Origin: Actinomycetota bacterium
Lineage (GTDB): Bacteria; Actinomycetota; CADDZG01; WHSQ01
Direction: 5' to 3'
DNA: 64,000 bases
Assembly (NCBI GenBank): GCA_030446465.1
Contig: JAUJNI010000002.1
Span: 235,895 to 299,894, forward strand
Part shown: in pieces, positions 1-7,453 of the stretch
Layout of the letters: every line of letters begins with the position of its first letter
Numbering within the stretch: the stretch's first letter is position 1
Notes under the pieces: model-generated
What the model saw: the letters and a program-made list of their open reading frames with translations, nothing else
What the model was told of the DNA's origin: nothing
Databases searched by the model: none
Program-made: the position numbers and the translations under genes

Positions 1-212
1 TCCTGGAAGACCCCGCAACCGGTTCCGCCGCCGCTGCTCTTGGCCTCTATCTGGCCGATCGTCTGGGCGGCATCGATGCGGAGATCATGCAGGGGGTCGA
101 GATGGGACGACCGTCTCGCATCTTCCTAAGGGCACGTCCAACAGAGTCGGAAGTCGGGGGGCACTGTCACCTCGTGCTGACGGGGCGCCTCGAGCAAGAC
201 ACCTCTCGGTGA
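1..212 (+). CDS. PhzF-family isomerase/epimerase, C-terminal fragment
   Basis: The reading frame is already open at the window edge (frame from base 3) and ends at TGA 210-212, so only the last 69 residues are present. The fragment begins LEDPATGSAA, the strongly conserved motif near the C-terminal half of PhzF-family proteins, followed by GxEMGRPS, also typical of the family. PhzF-like proteins are pseudo-dimeric enzymes of the diaminopimelate-epimerase fold that catalyse isomerisations. The substrate of most family members is unknown, and this one cannot be assigned from the fragment. Its stop codon overlaps the GTG start of thrC by four bases, so the two genes are probably cotranscribed. 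Confidence 0.8.
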   Translation, partial: LEDPATGSAAAALGLYLADRLGGIDAEIMQGVEMGRPSRIFLRARPTESEVGGHCHLVLTGRLEQDTSR

Positions 213-1279
213 ATCGAAAGAGTGCGACGGTCCCGAGCCCCGGGGTTATTAACCGCTACTTCGACCGGCTCCCGGTCGGCGCGGCTACCCCCATAGTCAC
301 GCTCGGCGAGGGAGGGACGCCGTTGCTCTTGTCCGATCGGCTCTCCAAAGAAGCCGACGCGGAGGTCTGGCTGAAGTACGAGGGACTCAACCCCACGGGA
401 TCCTTCAAGGATCGCGGGATGACCGTGGCCGTCTCCAAAGCGGTCGAGGGGGATACCCGGCTCGTCGTATGTGCGTCGACGGGAAACACGAGTGCGTCGG
501 CAGCGGCCTACTCCGCCCGGGCGGGGATACCGTGCGCGGTCGTCGTTCCCAAAGGAGGCGTTGCGGCCGGAAAGCTGTCGCAAGCCGTCATGCACGGCGC
601 CCGGGTCTTCGAGATCGATGCCACCTTCGACAAGGCTCTGAGAATCGTCACCGAGCTCGCTGAGGGACGGCAGGTCACCCTCGTCAACTCCACCAACCCA
701 TTCCGCCTGGAGGGTCAGAAGACTGCGGCGTTCGAAGTGGTGGAGGACTTGGGGAGGACACCCGACATCCACATCATGCCGGTGGGCAATGCCGGCAACA
801 TCACCGCCTACTGGCGCGGCTACCGGGAAGCCGTGGAGCTTGGATGGTCGGTTGGACGCCCTCGGATGTATGGAGTTCAGGCCGACGGCGCCGCTCCCAT
901 AGTGCGCGGCCGGGTGGTGGACCAACCCCGCACTATTGCCAGCGCCATCCGCATCGGTGACCCTGCCTCCCGGAGTGGGGCCCTAGAGGCGGCCGGGGAC
1001 TCGGGGGGAAGCATCGTCTCGGTGCCCGATGACGCCATCGTCGAGGCCTATCACTCTGTGGCCCGAGAAGGGGTCTTCGTGGAGCCCGCGGCCGCTGCAA
1101 GCGTGGCCGGGTTGAGGCATCTCAGCCGTAGTGGCCTCGTGCCTCGTGGGTCGACCGTCGTGTGCGTGCTGACCGGGCACGGGCTCAAGGACCCGGAGGT
1201 GGCCCTTGTTCACGGCCTGCAACCCGAGCGGGTTGAGCCGCAAGTAGACGCGCTCCTCGAGCGGCTACAGTTGGCCTAA
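209..1279 (+). CDS. thrC: Threonine synthase
   Basis: Threonine synthase converts O-phospho-L-homoserine to L-threonine with pyridoxal phosphate in the cytosol. The 356-aa product has the normal length of the short bacterial class. The PLP lysine lies in NPTGSFKDRG (about residues 54-63), the Asn-containing STGNTSAS loop that holds the PLP ring follows at about residue 90, and the PLP phosphate-binding glycine loop is PVGNAGNITAYW (about residue 191). The GTG start overlaps the stop of the upstream PhzF gene (GTGA). The partner gene thrB, normally adjacent, lies 4.3 kb downstream behind a methyltransferase, an insertion sequence and an HNH gene. Confidence 0.96.
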   Translation: MNRKSATVPSPGVINRYFDRLPVGAATPIVTLGEGGTPLLLSDRLSKEADAEVWLKYEGLNPTGSFKDRGMTVAVSKAVEGDTRLVVCASTGNTSASAAAYSARAGIPCAVVVPKGGVAAGKLSQAVMHGARVFEIDATFDKALRIVTELAEGRQVTLVNSTNPFRLEGQKTAAFEVVEDLGRTPDIHIMPVGNAGNITAYWRGYREAVELGWSVGRPRMYGVQADGAAPIVRGRVVDQPRTIASAIRIGDPASRSGALEAAGDSGGSIVSVPDDAIVEAYHSVAREGVFVEPAAAASVAGLRHLSRSGLVPRGSTVVCVLTGHGLKDPEVALVHGLQPERVEPQVDALLERLQLA

Positions 1280-1303
1280 CGCGTACGGAAAGGGAACGGG
1301 CCT

Positions 1304-1783
1304 GTGGGCGGCGAGGAGAGAGACAGTCAGGAGTCCTCGGAGCAGGCCCCGTCGGGCTATCCGCCGGAACACTCAGGGCAGCCGCAATACCCGCCGCCCC
1401 AGCACTACCCACCGCAATACCCGCCGCCTTACTACCCACCTCCAGGCGGTTACCGGCCCCCTCACCCCCAGCCGCCCAACAACGGCTTCGCAATCGCCTC
1501 CATGATCTGCGGGATCTTGGGTCTGATCTTCGCTCTTCCCGTCGCCGGACCCATACTCGCAATCATCTTCGGGAGCATGGGAAAGAAGCAGATCGCCGCC
1601 TCCGAGGGCCGGGAGGGAGGCGAGTCGATGGCGTCCTCAGGCGTCATCATGGGATGGATCGGGCTGCCGCTGAACCTCATCGGCATCGCGTTGTTCTTCT
1701 TGGTGTTCAGGGCGGTGACCGACACCGCACGAGACGTCATCGAGAACCTTCCGAGCATCCTCCCGACGATCACACCAACCTAG
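1304..1783 (+). CDS. DUF4190-type membrane protein with Pro/Tyr-rich N-terminus
   Basis: The protein has 159 aa. Residues 1-60 form a low-complexity, cytosolic-looking tract of repeated YPPP units. Two hydrophobic segments follow (about 66-92 and 115-140) separated by a short basic/acidic loop containing GSMGKKQIAAS, the usual arrangement of DUF4190 proteins. GTG at 1304 is preceded by AAAGGGAACGG, an acceptable ribosome binding site. The family is common in actinobacteria and its function is unknown. The N-terminal tract resembles those of actinobacterial membrane proteins thought to interact with other proteins, but no partner can be named. It lies 24 bp after thrC and may be read from the same transcript. 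Confidence 0.75.
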   Translation: MGGEERDSQESSEQAPSGYPPEHSGQPQYPPPQHYPPQYPPPYYPPPGGYRPPHPQPPNNGFAIASMICGILGLIFALPVAGPILAIIFGSMGKKQIAASEGREGGESMASSGVIMGWIGLPLNLIGIALFFLVFRAVTDTARDVIENLPSILPTITPT

Positions 1784-1851
1784 GAAGGTCGCTGAAAAAC
1801 TTGAATATTTCTCCCACCATTTGCGGGTTCGGCCAACGCCCTCGGTGTTGA

Positions 1852-2013
1852 TTGCCGGGCACCAGCGCCGACGCTGTTGCAGCTCACGTCCGAGCTTCCC
1901 GCTCTGTGCTTGCTGACATGGTCAACCTCGCTCCTTCGACAACAGCCAATTGGATCGATTGGGCTGGGGGGAACTGGGACGAACTATGTGGTCGATCGCA
2001 TGCGTCCGGTGGG
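1852..2013 (+). pseudogene. Possible C-terminal remnant of a tyrosine recombinase
   Basis: Reading from just after an in-frame TGA (1849-1851), the frame encodes about 50 residues including SRSVLADMVNLAPSTTANWI and a WAGGNW element. From memory this resembles the C-terminal tail of actinobacterial site-specific integrases, which carry a similar LAPATAxxWxxLA stretch. No catalytic Arg/His/Tyr residues are present and no start is apparent, so it would be a decayed fragment. It runs in frame into the methyltransferase that follows and could be mistaken for its N-terminal extension. The assignment is tentative. Confidence 0.25.
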
Positions 2014-2031
2014 GGTGGAGGCGTGAGCAGG

Positions 2032-2787
2032 ATGGGCAAGCGAATCGACTACGATCGCATGGCTGCCTCCTACGATCTGGGTCGAGCTGTTCCGTCCGAA
2101 GCTCTCGATGAGTGGCGACTCGCACTTAAGAAACGCTTGCACCCGGTTCCTTCGAATCCGATGCTTGACCTCGGATCCGGGACCGGCATCTGGTCTGTGC
2201 TGCTCGCCGATTGGTTAGGCACCGATGTCGTGGCCATCGAACCCTCCGAAGGCATGCGTCGGCAGGCTGTCGACAAACGGGCACATCCCCGCGTCCTCTA
2301 TCTGGGCGGAAAGGGGGAACGCATTCCGATCAAAGACAACTCGTGCAGTCATGCGTGGCTGTCCACGGTGACCCATCACATCCCGGATCTCGGCAGGTGC
2401 GCGCGCGACCTTCGCCGCGTGCTGATGCCCAATGGACGCGTCCTCATTCGCCAGGCGTTCAGCGGACGGACCCAGGGCATCGTCTGGCCGCGATTCTTCC
2501 CCACTGCCCACCGATTGCTCGAAGCCAGATGGCACACCGTCGAGGGCACAGTTGAGGGGTTCTCCGTTGCTGGGTTCGAGAAGGAAAGTCTGCAAAGCGT
2601 CGGCGAGGTGTCGGCGCCCAACCTGCGCGCTTACTACGAAAGGATCAAGACCCGGGCCGATTCGTCGCTCACGTTGATCAGCGACGACGAGTTCGAGCTG
2701 GGCCTTGCTGCCCTCAAGCGAGCTGCGGAAGAAGAACCACCCGCTCCGGTGGTCAACCGTTTGGATCTCCTGGTCTTGCGTCAGTGA
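2032..2787 (+). CDS. Class I SAM-dependent methyltransferase
   Basis: The product is a 251-aa cytosolic methyltransferase of the UbiE/ArsM-like fold with unknown substrate. Motif I (SAM glycine loop) is MLDLGSGTGIW (about residues 44-54), motif II has the acidic VVAIEPSEGM, and motif post-I/III is followed by the LRRVLMPNGRVLIRQAF strand (about 130-146). The frame is open upstream to 1852, but GGAGG at 2017-2021 sits 10 nt before ATG 2032 and the protein aligns with the fold from MGKRIDYDRMAASYD onward, so ATG 2032 is preferred. GTG 2023 is a possible alternative. It sits between thrC and the insertion sequence and has no clear functional link to either. Confidence 0.8.
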   Translation: MGKRIDYDRMAASYDLGRAVPSEALDEWRLALKKRLHPVPSNPMLDLGSGTGIWSVLLADWLGTDVVAIEPSEGMRRQAVDKRAHPRVLYLGGKGERIPIKDNSCSHAWLSTVTHHIPDLGRCARDLRRVLMPNGRVLIRQAFSGRTQGIVWPRFFPTAHRLLEARWHTVEGTVEGFSVAGFEKESLQSVGEVSAPNLRAYYERIKTRADSSLTLISDDEFELGLAALKRAAEEEPPAPVVNRLDLLVLRQ

Positions 2788-2912
2788 GGAGGCGTCGGGG
2801 GTGAAATGTTTGAGGTAGGCGACCGTTGACGATGGCTGCGGCTCCAGGAATTCAGGGCAGTCGAATATTCCGGTCCACCATTAAAGCGATTTACCAAGGC
2901 CCCTGTTGCCTC
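2788..2912. other. Spacer between methyltransferase and insertion sequence
   Basis: This stretch has no gene. It includes a GAATATT...TCCACCATT stretch near 2862-2882 that loosely resembles GAATATTTCTCCCACCATT at 1803-1821, upstream of the methyltransferase, in the same orientation. The pair may be traces of an older mobile element that flanked the methyltransferase, but the match is imperfect. Confidence 0.3.
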
Positions 2913-4274
2913 ATGTCAAGAGGTCCTCTTGAGGTCGGTTCGTTGCCTCACTGAAAATGTCCTCCTGTCTGCTTTCCAGGGATGGTCCATGGTCCGGGCG
3001 TGAGGGGCCGCACCGACAGCCGGAACGGTGATGTCGATGAGCTTCCTCTGCAGCCGCCCGATCGCCTTGGTCACCGCGACCGGGTTGGTGTCGCGATAGA
3101 TCGCCATGAGATTTGCTTTGGTCGCCTCGTTCACGTCGTCCCGGGCCGTCAGCCGCTGCAGCGGGGTGGCAGCCCTGTCGTAGCGCCGGGTGACGCGTGC
3201 TCCCCGGCGGGTCTTGGAGACGAGCTTCTGCTGGGGAGAAAAGAAGTTCACCCACGGCCGCAGCACCCATACAGCTCGTTTAGGACGGCGACCGCCTCCT
3301 CGCCCTCGAAGCGCCCGTATCCGACCGATTGGCGCACCACCGTCCAGTTCTTCTGCTCGACAAAGCAGTTGTCGTTCTTGCGATAGGGCCGGGTCCTGGT
3401 GAAGGTGATCTCGTTCTCGTTGCAATAGCGGAAGAGCTGGTCGTTGATGAACTCCGAGCCGTTGTCGGAGTCGATGCCCCGCAGCGGGAACGGAAGACGG
3501 GCCTGGATGTCGACCAGCGCCTCGAACACCCAGCGCTGGGCCCGGTTCTTGACCGCGGCCGCCTCGGTCCATCCGGTGGCGATGTCGGTGAGGTTGAGCG
3601 TGTGGCAGAACTCGCCTCGGGGGTTGCCCCCGTCGTGGGCGACGAGGTCGATCTCGCAGAAGCCGGGCTCGGCCTCGTCCCACTCGGCAAAGGTCCGGAT
3701 CGGGATCTGAGCCTTCAGCAGGCTCCCCGGCTTGGTCCCGCTGCGGCCCTTGACCTGCAGGCGCTTTCTGTCGGGAGCCAGCACCCGGTCGATGGTCGCC
3801 GGCGAGATCGACATGAGCTTTCTCCGGACGGCGGGCGCCACCGTGAGCTCGCCGTGACGCTTGAGGGCGCCGACGATGTCGTCCATGAACGGCGCCAGGC
3901 GCTTGCCGCAGGCCCGCCTAGGACAATCCACACCTTCCGCAGCGCTTCTATGACCGCGGCGTCATAGACAACCGGGCGAGGCTTGGGCGGGACCTGCTTG
4001 CCCACTCCCGCGGAAGACAGGGCCCTACGGGCATGGCGGCGGGTCCAGCCGGTGAGGGCGCACAGCTCGTCCAGGATCGCTCCCTTGTCGGCCTTGGTCG
4101 CCGCCTCGTACCTCGCCGCCATCGCCCTCGTCACCGCCTTGCGCTCAGACATTGAAAGCCCCATCCCCGGTCTCCTCCCGCCGGCTGGAACGACCCGGCA
4201 AGCGGACATTTCGAGATGAGGCATCGACTGGATTTCGAGGACATTTCTGATGAGTCAAGTCGGGGCCTTGACAT
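2913..4274 (-). mobile_element. Insertion sequence, DDE integrase-type transposase, decayed
   Basis: The element is about 1.36 kb. Both ends carry the same outer tip, ATGTCAAG at 2913-2920 and its reverse complement at 4267-4274, and both have a subterminal AAATGTCCTC block (left about 2955-2965, right about 4237-4246, with a second related GGACATTT copy near 4202-4212). No target-site duplication was found next to the tips. The single gene inside runs on the minus strand and is frameshifted twice, so the element is probably no longer autonomous. It has landed between thrC and thrB. Both tips read TTGACAT outward, that is, they present an outward-facing -35-like hexamer. Confidence 0.75.
2916..4164 (-). 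pseudogene. Integrase-core (rve) transposase, two frameshifts
   Basis: The coding sequence is spread over three frames. The N-terminal part (about 3925-4164) begins MGLSMSERKAVTRAMAARYE after a GGAGGAG ribosome site and has the helix-turn-helix-like LCALTGWTRRHARRAL. The central part (about 3265-3925) carries the DDE core: EIDLVAHDGG (first Asp), IDSDNGSEF (second Asp) and VEQKNW (Glu). The C-terminal part (2916-3265) begins at WVNFFSPQQKLVSKTRRG. Shifts lie near 3910-3930 and near 3262-3270. The protein belongs to the retroviral-integrase fold transposases. With both frameshifts real it is inactive; programmed frameshifting at two places is unlikely. Confidence 0.8.
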
Positions 4275-4297
4275 AGCGAACACATGTTCGCTATAAT
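4268..4297 (+). promoter_or_regulatory. Consensus sigma-A promoter (TTGACA-18-TATAAT)
   Basis: TTGACA at 4268-4273 and TATAAT at 4292-4297 are both exact consensus hexamers with an 18-bp spacer, which stands out in GC-rich DNA. A start of transcription near 4304 would give a leader of about 40 nt to the ATG at 4346, with GAGG at 4335-4338 as ribosome site. The -35 hexamer lies inside the right tip of the insertion sequence, while the -10 lies outside it. Confidence 0.8.
4273..4294. promoter_or_regulatory. LexA-type SOS box in the spacer of the HNH promoter
   Basis: A perfect 9-bp inverted repeat, ATAGCGAAC - ACAT - GTTCGCTAT, fills the space between the -35 and -10 hexamers. The core CGAACACATGTTCG matches the Gram-positive/actinobacterial LexA box CGAACNNNNGTTCG exactly. 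Binding of LexA here would occlude RNA polymerase, so the downstream gene should be DNA-damage inducible. Confidence 0.8.
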
Positions 4298-4345
4298 CGC
4301 GGAGTCCAAACAGAGGAGGGCTCGGTTCTGGATTGAGGTTCACCG

Positions 4346-5539
4346 ATGTCCGCCACACCCTCTGTCGATCCCGAAGTCGTCGCACACATCGACCAGCTCC
4401 ACGCCGGCATCTCGGCGCGCCAACGTGACTTGCTGCGCAACGTGGCCTGCGCCGACCGCGCGGGCCGGTGGCGAGATGACGGGTGCAGGGACATGGCCCA
4501 GTGGCTCTGTGGCCGCCTCGGCATCTCGAACTGGACCGCCCGTCGCTGGGTCAGCGCGGCTCACGCCTTGGAGCAGTTGCCCCACATCTCCGACGCGCTC
4601 GAGACGGGCATCCTCAGCCTCGACAAGGTGGTGGAGCTGACTCGCTTCGCCACGCCAGAGAGCGAGTCCAGGTTGATCAAGTGGGCCCTGCGGGTGTCAC
4701 CCGCCGCCATCAGGCGTAAAGCAGATATCGCCAACCGCCCGTCCCTAGAAGAGACCCGCGACGCAGACGACGCTCGCTTTCTGCGGTGGTGGTGGTTCGA
4801 CGACGGCAGGCGCATGGGACTCGAAGGGCAGTTTGGTGCGGCCCAGGGCGCGGCCATCACCAAGGCGCTGAGGCGGGTCGCCGAGACCCTCCCCGAGCTG
4901 CCTACAGACACCGGGCTCGAGCCGACCGGACAGGACCTGGTCGAGCAACGCTGCGCCGACGCCCTCGAGCACCTCTGTCGTGCCGCCAGCGCGACCGACG
5001 CCGATCCCGAGATGGCCACCGTGGTGGTCCACACGACCCTGGGCGCCTGCCGCAGGGACGAGGACTGCGCGGTCATCGAGGACGGGCCGGTGATCCACCC
5101 CGAGGTCGCGCGACGCCTCTCCTGTGACGCCCGCCTCCAATTCGTGCTCCACGACCGCGCCGGCAACGCGCTCGGTATCGGCCGGGCGTCGCGCGACGTC
5201 CCCCGCTGGCTTAGGCGCCAGCTGCGCCACCGCGACCGCGACTGCTGCACCTTTCCGGGATGCGAGATGAGGGGCTACCTCCAAGCCCACCACATCATCC
5301 ACTGGGAGGACGGCGGCCTCACCGACTACTACAACCTCGTGCTCGTCTGCCCCTTCCACCACAAGCTCGTCCACGAGCTCGGCTGGGACGTCCGCTTGAA
5401 GGGATCGATGGCTCAGTGGTTTCGCCCCGGTGGGAAACGCTATGACCCCGGCCCGGATCCCCCGCAACGGCTCGCCCTTGATCTTTCGTCGAGCGAGGCC
5501 AGGGTGCTGGACCAGCGGAGGGCGGCCGTCGGGCTCTGA
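4346..5539 (+). CDS. DUF222 (13E12-type) protein with HNH endonuclease domain
   Basis: The 397-aa protein has an N-terminal helical DUF222 region (about residues 5-290) and a C-terminal HNH nuclease (about 300-350). The latter is seen as CTFPGCEMRG, QAHHIIHWEDGGLT, then YNLVLVCPFHHKLVHE, which supplies the His-His, Asn and His of the nuclease fold and a CxxxxC-type zinc pair. Such proteins are numerous in actinobacteria, often multi-copy as the mycobacterial 13E12 repeat family; several of those are reported to be in the LexA regulon. The consensus promoter with an SOS box directly upstream fits that regulation. It follows an insertion sequence and interrupts thrC-thrB, suggesting it arrived as accessory DNA. 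Its biological target is unknown. Confidence 0.88.
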   Translation: MSATPSVDPEVVAHIDQLHAGISARQRDLLRNVACADRAGRWRDDGCRDMAQWLCGRLGISNWTARRWVSAAHALEQLPHISDALETGILSLDKVVELTRFATPESESRLIKWALRVSPAAIRRKADIANRPSLEETRDADDARFLRWWWFDDGRRMGLEGQFGAAQGAAITKALRRVAETLPELPTDTGLEPTGQDLVEQRCADALEHLCRAASATDADPEMATVVVHTTLGACRRDEDCAVIEDGPVIHPEVARRLSCDARLQFVLHDRAGNALGIGRASRDVPRWLRRQLRHRDRDCCTFPGCEMRGYLQAHHIIHWEDGGLTDYYNLVLVCPFHHKLVHELGWDVRLKGSMAQWFRPGGKRYDPGPDPPQRLALDLSSSEARVLDQRRAAVGL

Positions 5540-5593
5540 GCCCACACGCCTGAAAGCCCGGCATCGGCCGGGGCATCGTGTCATCCTTCATTC

Positions 5594-6508
5594 ATGCCTG
5601 CTGCTGTGACGGTTCGAGTTCCCGCGACGGTTGCGAACCTCGGCCCCGGCTTCGACGCCTTGGGAGTTGCCATCAGGATGCACCTCGAGATCCACATCGA
5701 GCCGAGGCGGGATTCGGTCGACATCATGGTCGAGGGCGAAGGCGCCGACTTCCTGCCTGCGGACGAGAGCAACCTGGTGATCAGGTCGATGAACGCATTC
5801 TTCGATCACGTGGGCCGTCGGCCTCCCGGTTACGCCGTAGCAGTGAAGAACCCCATCCCCGTGGCATCGGGCCTCGGGGGGTCGGCGGCGGCGGTCGTTG
5901 GCGGCCTGCTCGCGGCCCGCTCGATCACCGGCCGCACCGTCCCTCAGGGGGAAACCGTGCAGATGGCGACCGATCTAGAGGGACATCCGGACAATGTCGT
6001 TCCGGCTTTGGTTGGCGGCCTGGTGGTCTGCTACAAGGGAGGAGCGGCCGAGGAGCTTCGGCACCTGCGTCTCGAGCCAAGTGATCGACTGGTGCCGCTC
6101 ATCGCCGTGCCGGGGGCCGGCTATCCGACCAAGAGAGCGCGCAAGGCGCTTCCCGAGGATGTCAGCTTCGCCGACGCGCAATTCACAGCCTCCAGAGCAG
6201 CTCTGTTGGTGGCGGCGATGACCTCGGGGTCGGGGACCGATGTGCTGGCGGAGGCGATGAACGACCGGCTCCACGAGCCACATCGCCTGAAGCTCATGCC
6301 GGAAACGCTCGCAGTCCACTCCGAGCTTCGCTCCGCCGGGCTGGCCGTGTCGCTAGCGGGGGCCGGACCCTCGCTGCTGATCGTCGTCCCTCGCCCCGAG
6401 GTGGCGACCCGCGCCGAGCAGGTAAGGCGGGTATGCAGAAGCCGCCAGGCCGGGTGGAGGGTGTTCGTCAGCGAGTGGGAGCCGGCCGGAGCCACCGCCA
6501 CGCCGTAG
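5594..6508 (+). CDS. thrB: Homoserine kinase
   Basis: Homoserine kinase phosphorylates L-homoserine with ATP to give O-phosphohomoserine, the substrate of ThrC. The 304-aa product is a GHMP-family kinase of normal length: the N-terminal VRVPATVANLGPGFDALGVA motif, the ATP phosphate-binding loop PVASGLGGSAAAVVGGLLAA (about residues 92-111), and a C-terminal AGLAVSLAGAGPSLLIVV glycine motif (about 250-267). No strong Shine-Dalgarno sequence precedes ATG 5594. It has been separated from thrC by inserted material and probably now depends on its own promoter or on read-through from the HNH gene 54 bp upstream. Confidence 0.95.
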   Translation: MPAAVTVRVPATVANLGPGFDALGVAIRMHLEIHIEPRRDSVDIMVEGEGADFLPADESNLVIRSMNAFFDHVGRRPPGYAVAVKNPIPVASGLGGSAAAVVGGLLAARSITGRTVPQGETVQMATDLEGHPDNVVPALVGGLVVCYKGGAAEELRHLRLEPSDRLVPLIAVPGAGYPTKRARKALPEDVSFADAQFTASRAALLVAAMTSGSGTDVLAEAMNDRLHEPHRLKLMPETLAVHSELRSAGLAVSLAGAGPSLLIVVPRPEVATRAEQVRRVCRSRQAGWRVFVSEWEPAGATATP

Positions 6509-6512
6509 CACT

Positions 6513-6626
6513 CCACTTGCAGGCTCTCTGGGTGGAGGGCGAGCGAGGCGAGGACGGAGGGTCCCGGAGCGAAGGCTGAAAAAAGGGGTGCCTGAGCGGA
6601 GCGGACCCTCCGCCGGAGCCAAGTGG
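6513..6626. terminator. Nested inverted repeat between convergent genes
   Basis: Between the stops of thrB (plus) and the membrane protein gene (minus) lie CCACTTG (6513-6519) with its complement CAAGTGG (6620-6626), and inside them CGGAGGGTCC (6555-6564) with GGACCCTCCG (6603-6612). The arrangement can form a long hairpin on either strand and probably acts as a bidirectional terminator. There is no clear U-tract, as is common in high-GC genomes. Confidence 0.5.
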
Positions 6627-6631
6627 CCCCG

Positions 6632-7366
6632 CTAGTGGCCGGTCAGGCGGTCCTTGATGCTCGGTTTTTGCTCCTGACGATCGTCGACCGTGTCCTGTCG
6701 AGTCACCACCGGCTCTCGGTCCCGGTCCCGGGCGTCGAGTCGCTCTCGCTCGGCCTCCGCTTGTTCTCGCTCGGCGGCCGAGCGCCCCCTGATCTCTGCG
6801 TCCCGCCGCTCGTCATCGGTGACCCGGTCCTCGACGGTCCGCCGCTCTAGCTTGTTGTGCCAGTTGGATCCGAGGACCCCACCGAGGATGGCGCCGAGGA
6901 AGATTGCCACCAGCGTAGCGATGCCGATAGGAATGCCGTAGTCGGCGGCGTTGTTCGCCGAGATCGGCAGTGGGTTCTGAAGGTTGAGCTCGTCTGCGCC
7001 GAGGGCCGCGGCGATGCCTCCCGCGATCAGGAGCAGGATGATTGCCACAATGGGCACGAGCAGACCGTTAAGCCAGCCGGCCCCTCGGGCCATCCGCCCC
7101 GCGGTGTACCCACCCCACAAGGCGGACAGGAACCACGCGACGCCGAGGACGATGGCGCCCACGATCCCCGCCTCCGCGAGGTCGCCGCGGGAAATGTCCT
7201 CGGTCGACGTACCGGTGGCTGCCAGGATTCCTGCAGCGATGGCGGAGAGCAGTACGAAGGCGCCGAGCGTCACAACCACACCTGTCAACACCGACCAGAT
7301 CGAGACCCCGCCCCTCGCCAACGGCATGCGGTTGTCGCGTCCCGACTGACTTCTTCTCGTGACCAT
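6632..7366 (-). CDS. Multi-span membrane protein with charged C-terminal tail
   Basis: The 244-aa protein has about four hydrophobic segments: WSVLTGVVVTLGAFVLLSAI, a segment around IVGAIVLGVAWFLSALWGGY, GLLVPIVAIILLLIAGGIAA, and IGIATLVAIFLGAILGGVLG. A highly charged cytosolic tail of about 65 residues follows, rich in Arg, Asp and Glu (AEREQAEAERERLDARDRDR). The start is taken at 7366, where GGGGGGAAGC lies just upstream; the frame extends to 7399. The glycine-rich membrane part with GGYTAGRMARG recalls small actinobacterial TIGR04086/YrzE-like membrane proteins, but no function is known. It is divergent from the cyclic diphosphoglycerate synthetase gene and convergent with thrB. Confidence 0.7.
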   Translation of the reverse strand: MVTRRSQSGRDNRMPLARGGVSIWSVLTGVVVTLGAFVLLSAIAAGILAATGTSTEDISRGDLAEAGIVGAIVLGVAWFLSALWGGYTAGRMARGAGWLNGLLVPIVAIILLLIAGGIAAALGADELNLQNPLPISANNAADYGIPIGIATLVAIFLGAILGGVLGSNWHNKLERRTVEDRVTDDERRDAEIRGRSAAEREQAEAERERLDARDRDREPVVTRQDTVDDRQEQKPSIKDRLTGH

Positions 7367-7453
7367 TGCTTCCCCCCCGACTAGTAAGGGCGTGAACATC
7401 TCTTAATGTCCCCATCCAGCGGGACTTCATAACCCTACGCCCTCGGGGGGATC

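Noticed and set aside
2215-2621. Several minus- and plus-strand frames inside the methyltransferase gene
   Set aside because: None has a recognisable domain, and the frame with the SAM motifs explains the sequence.
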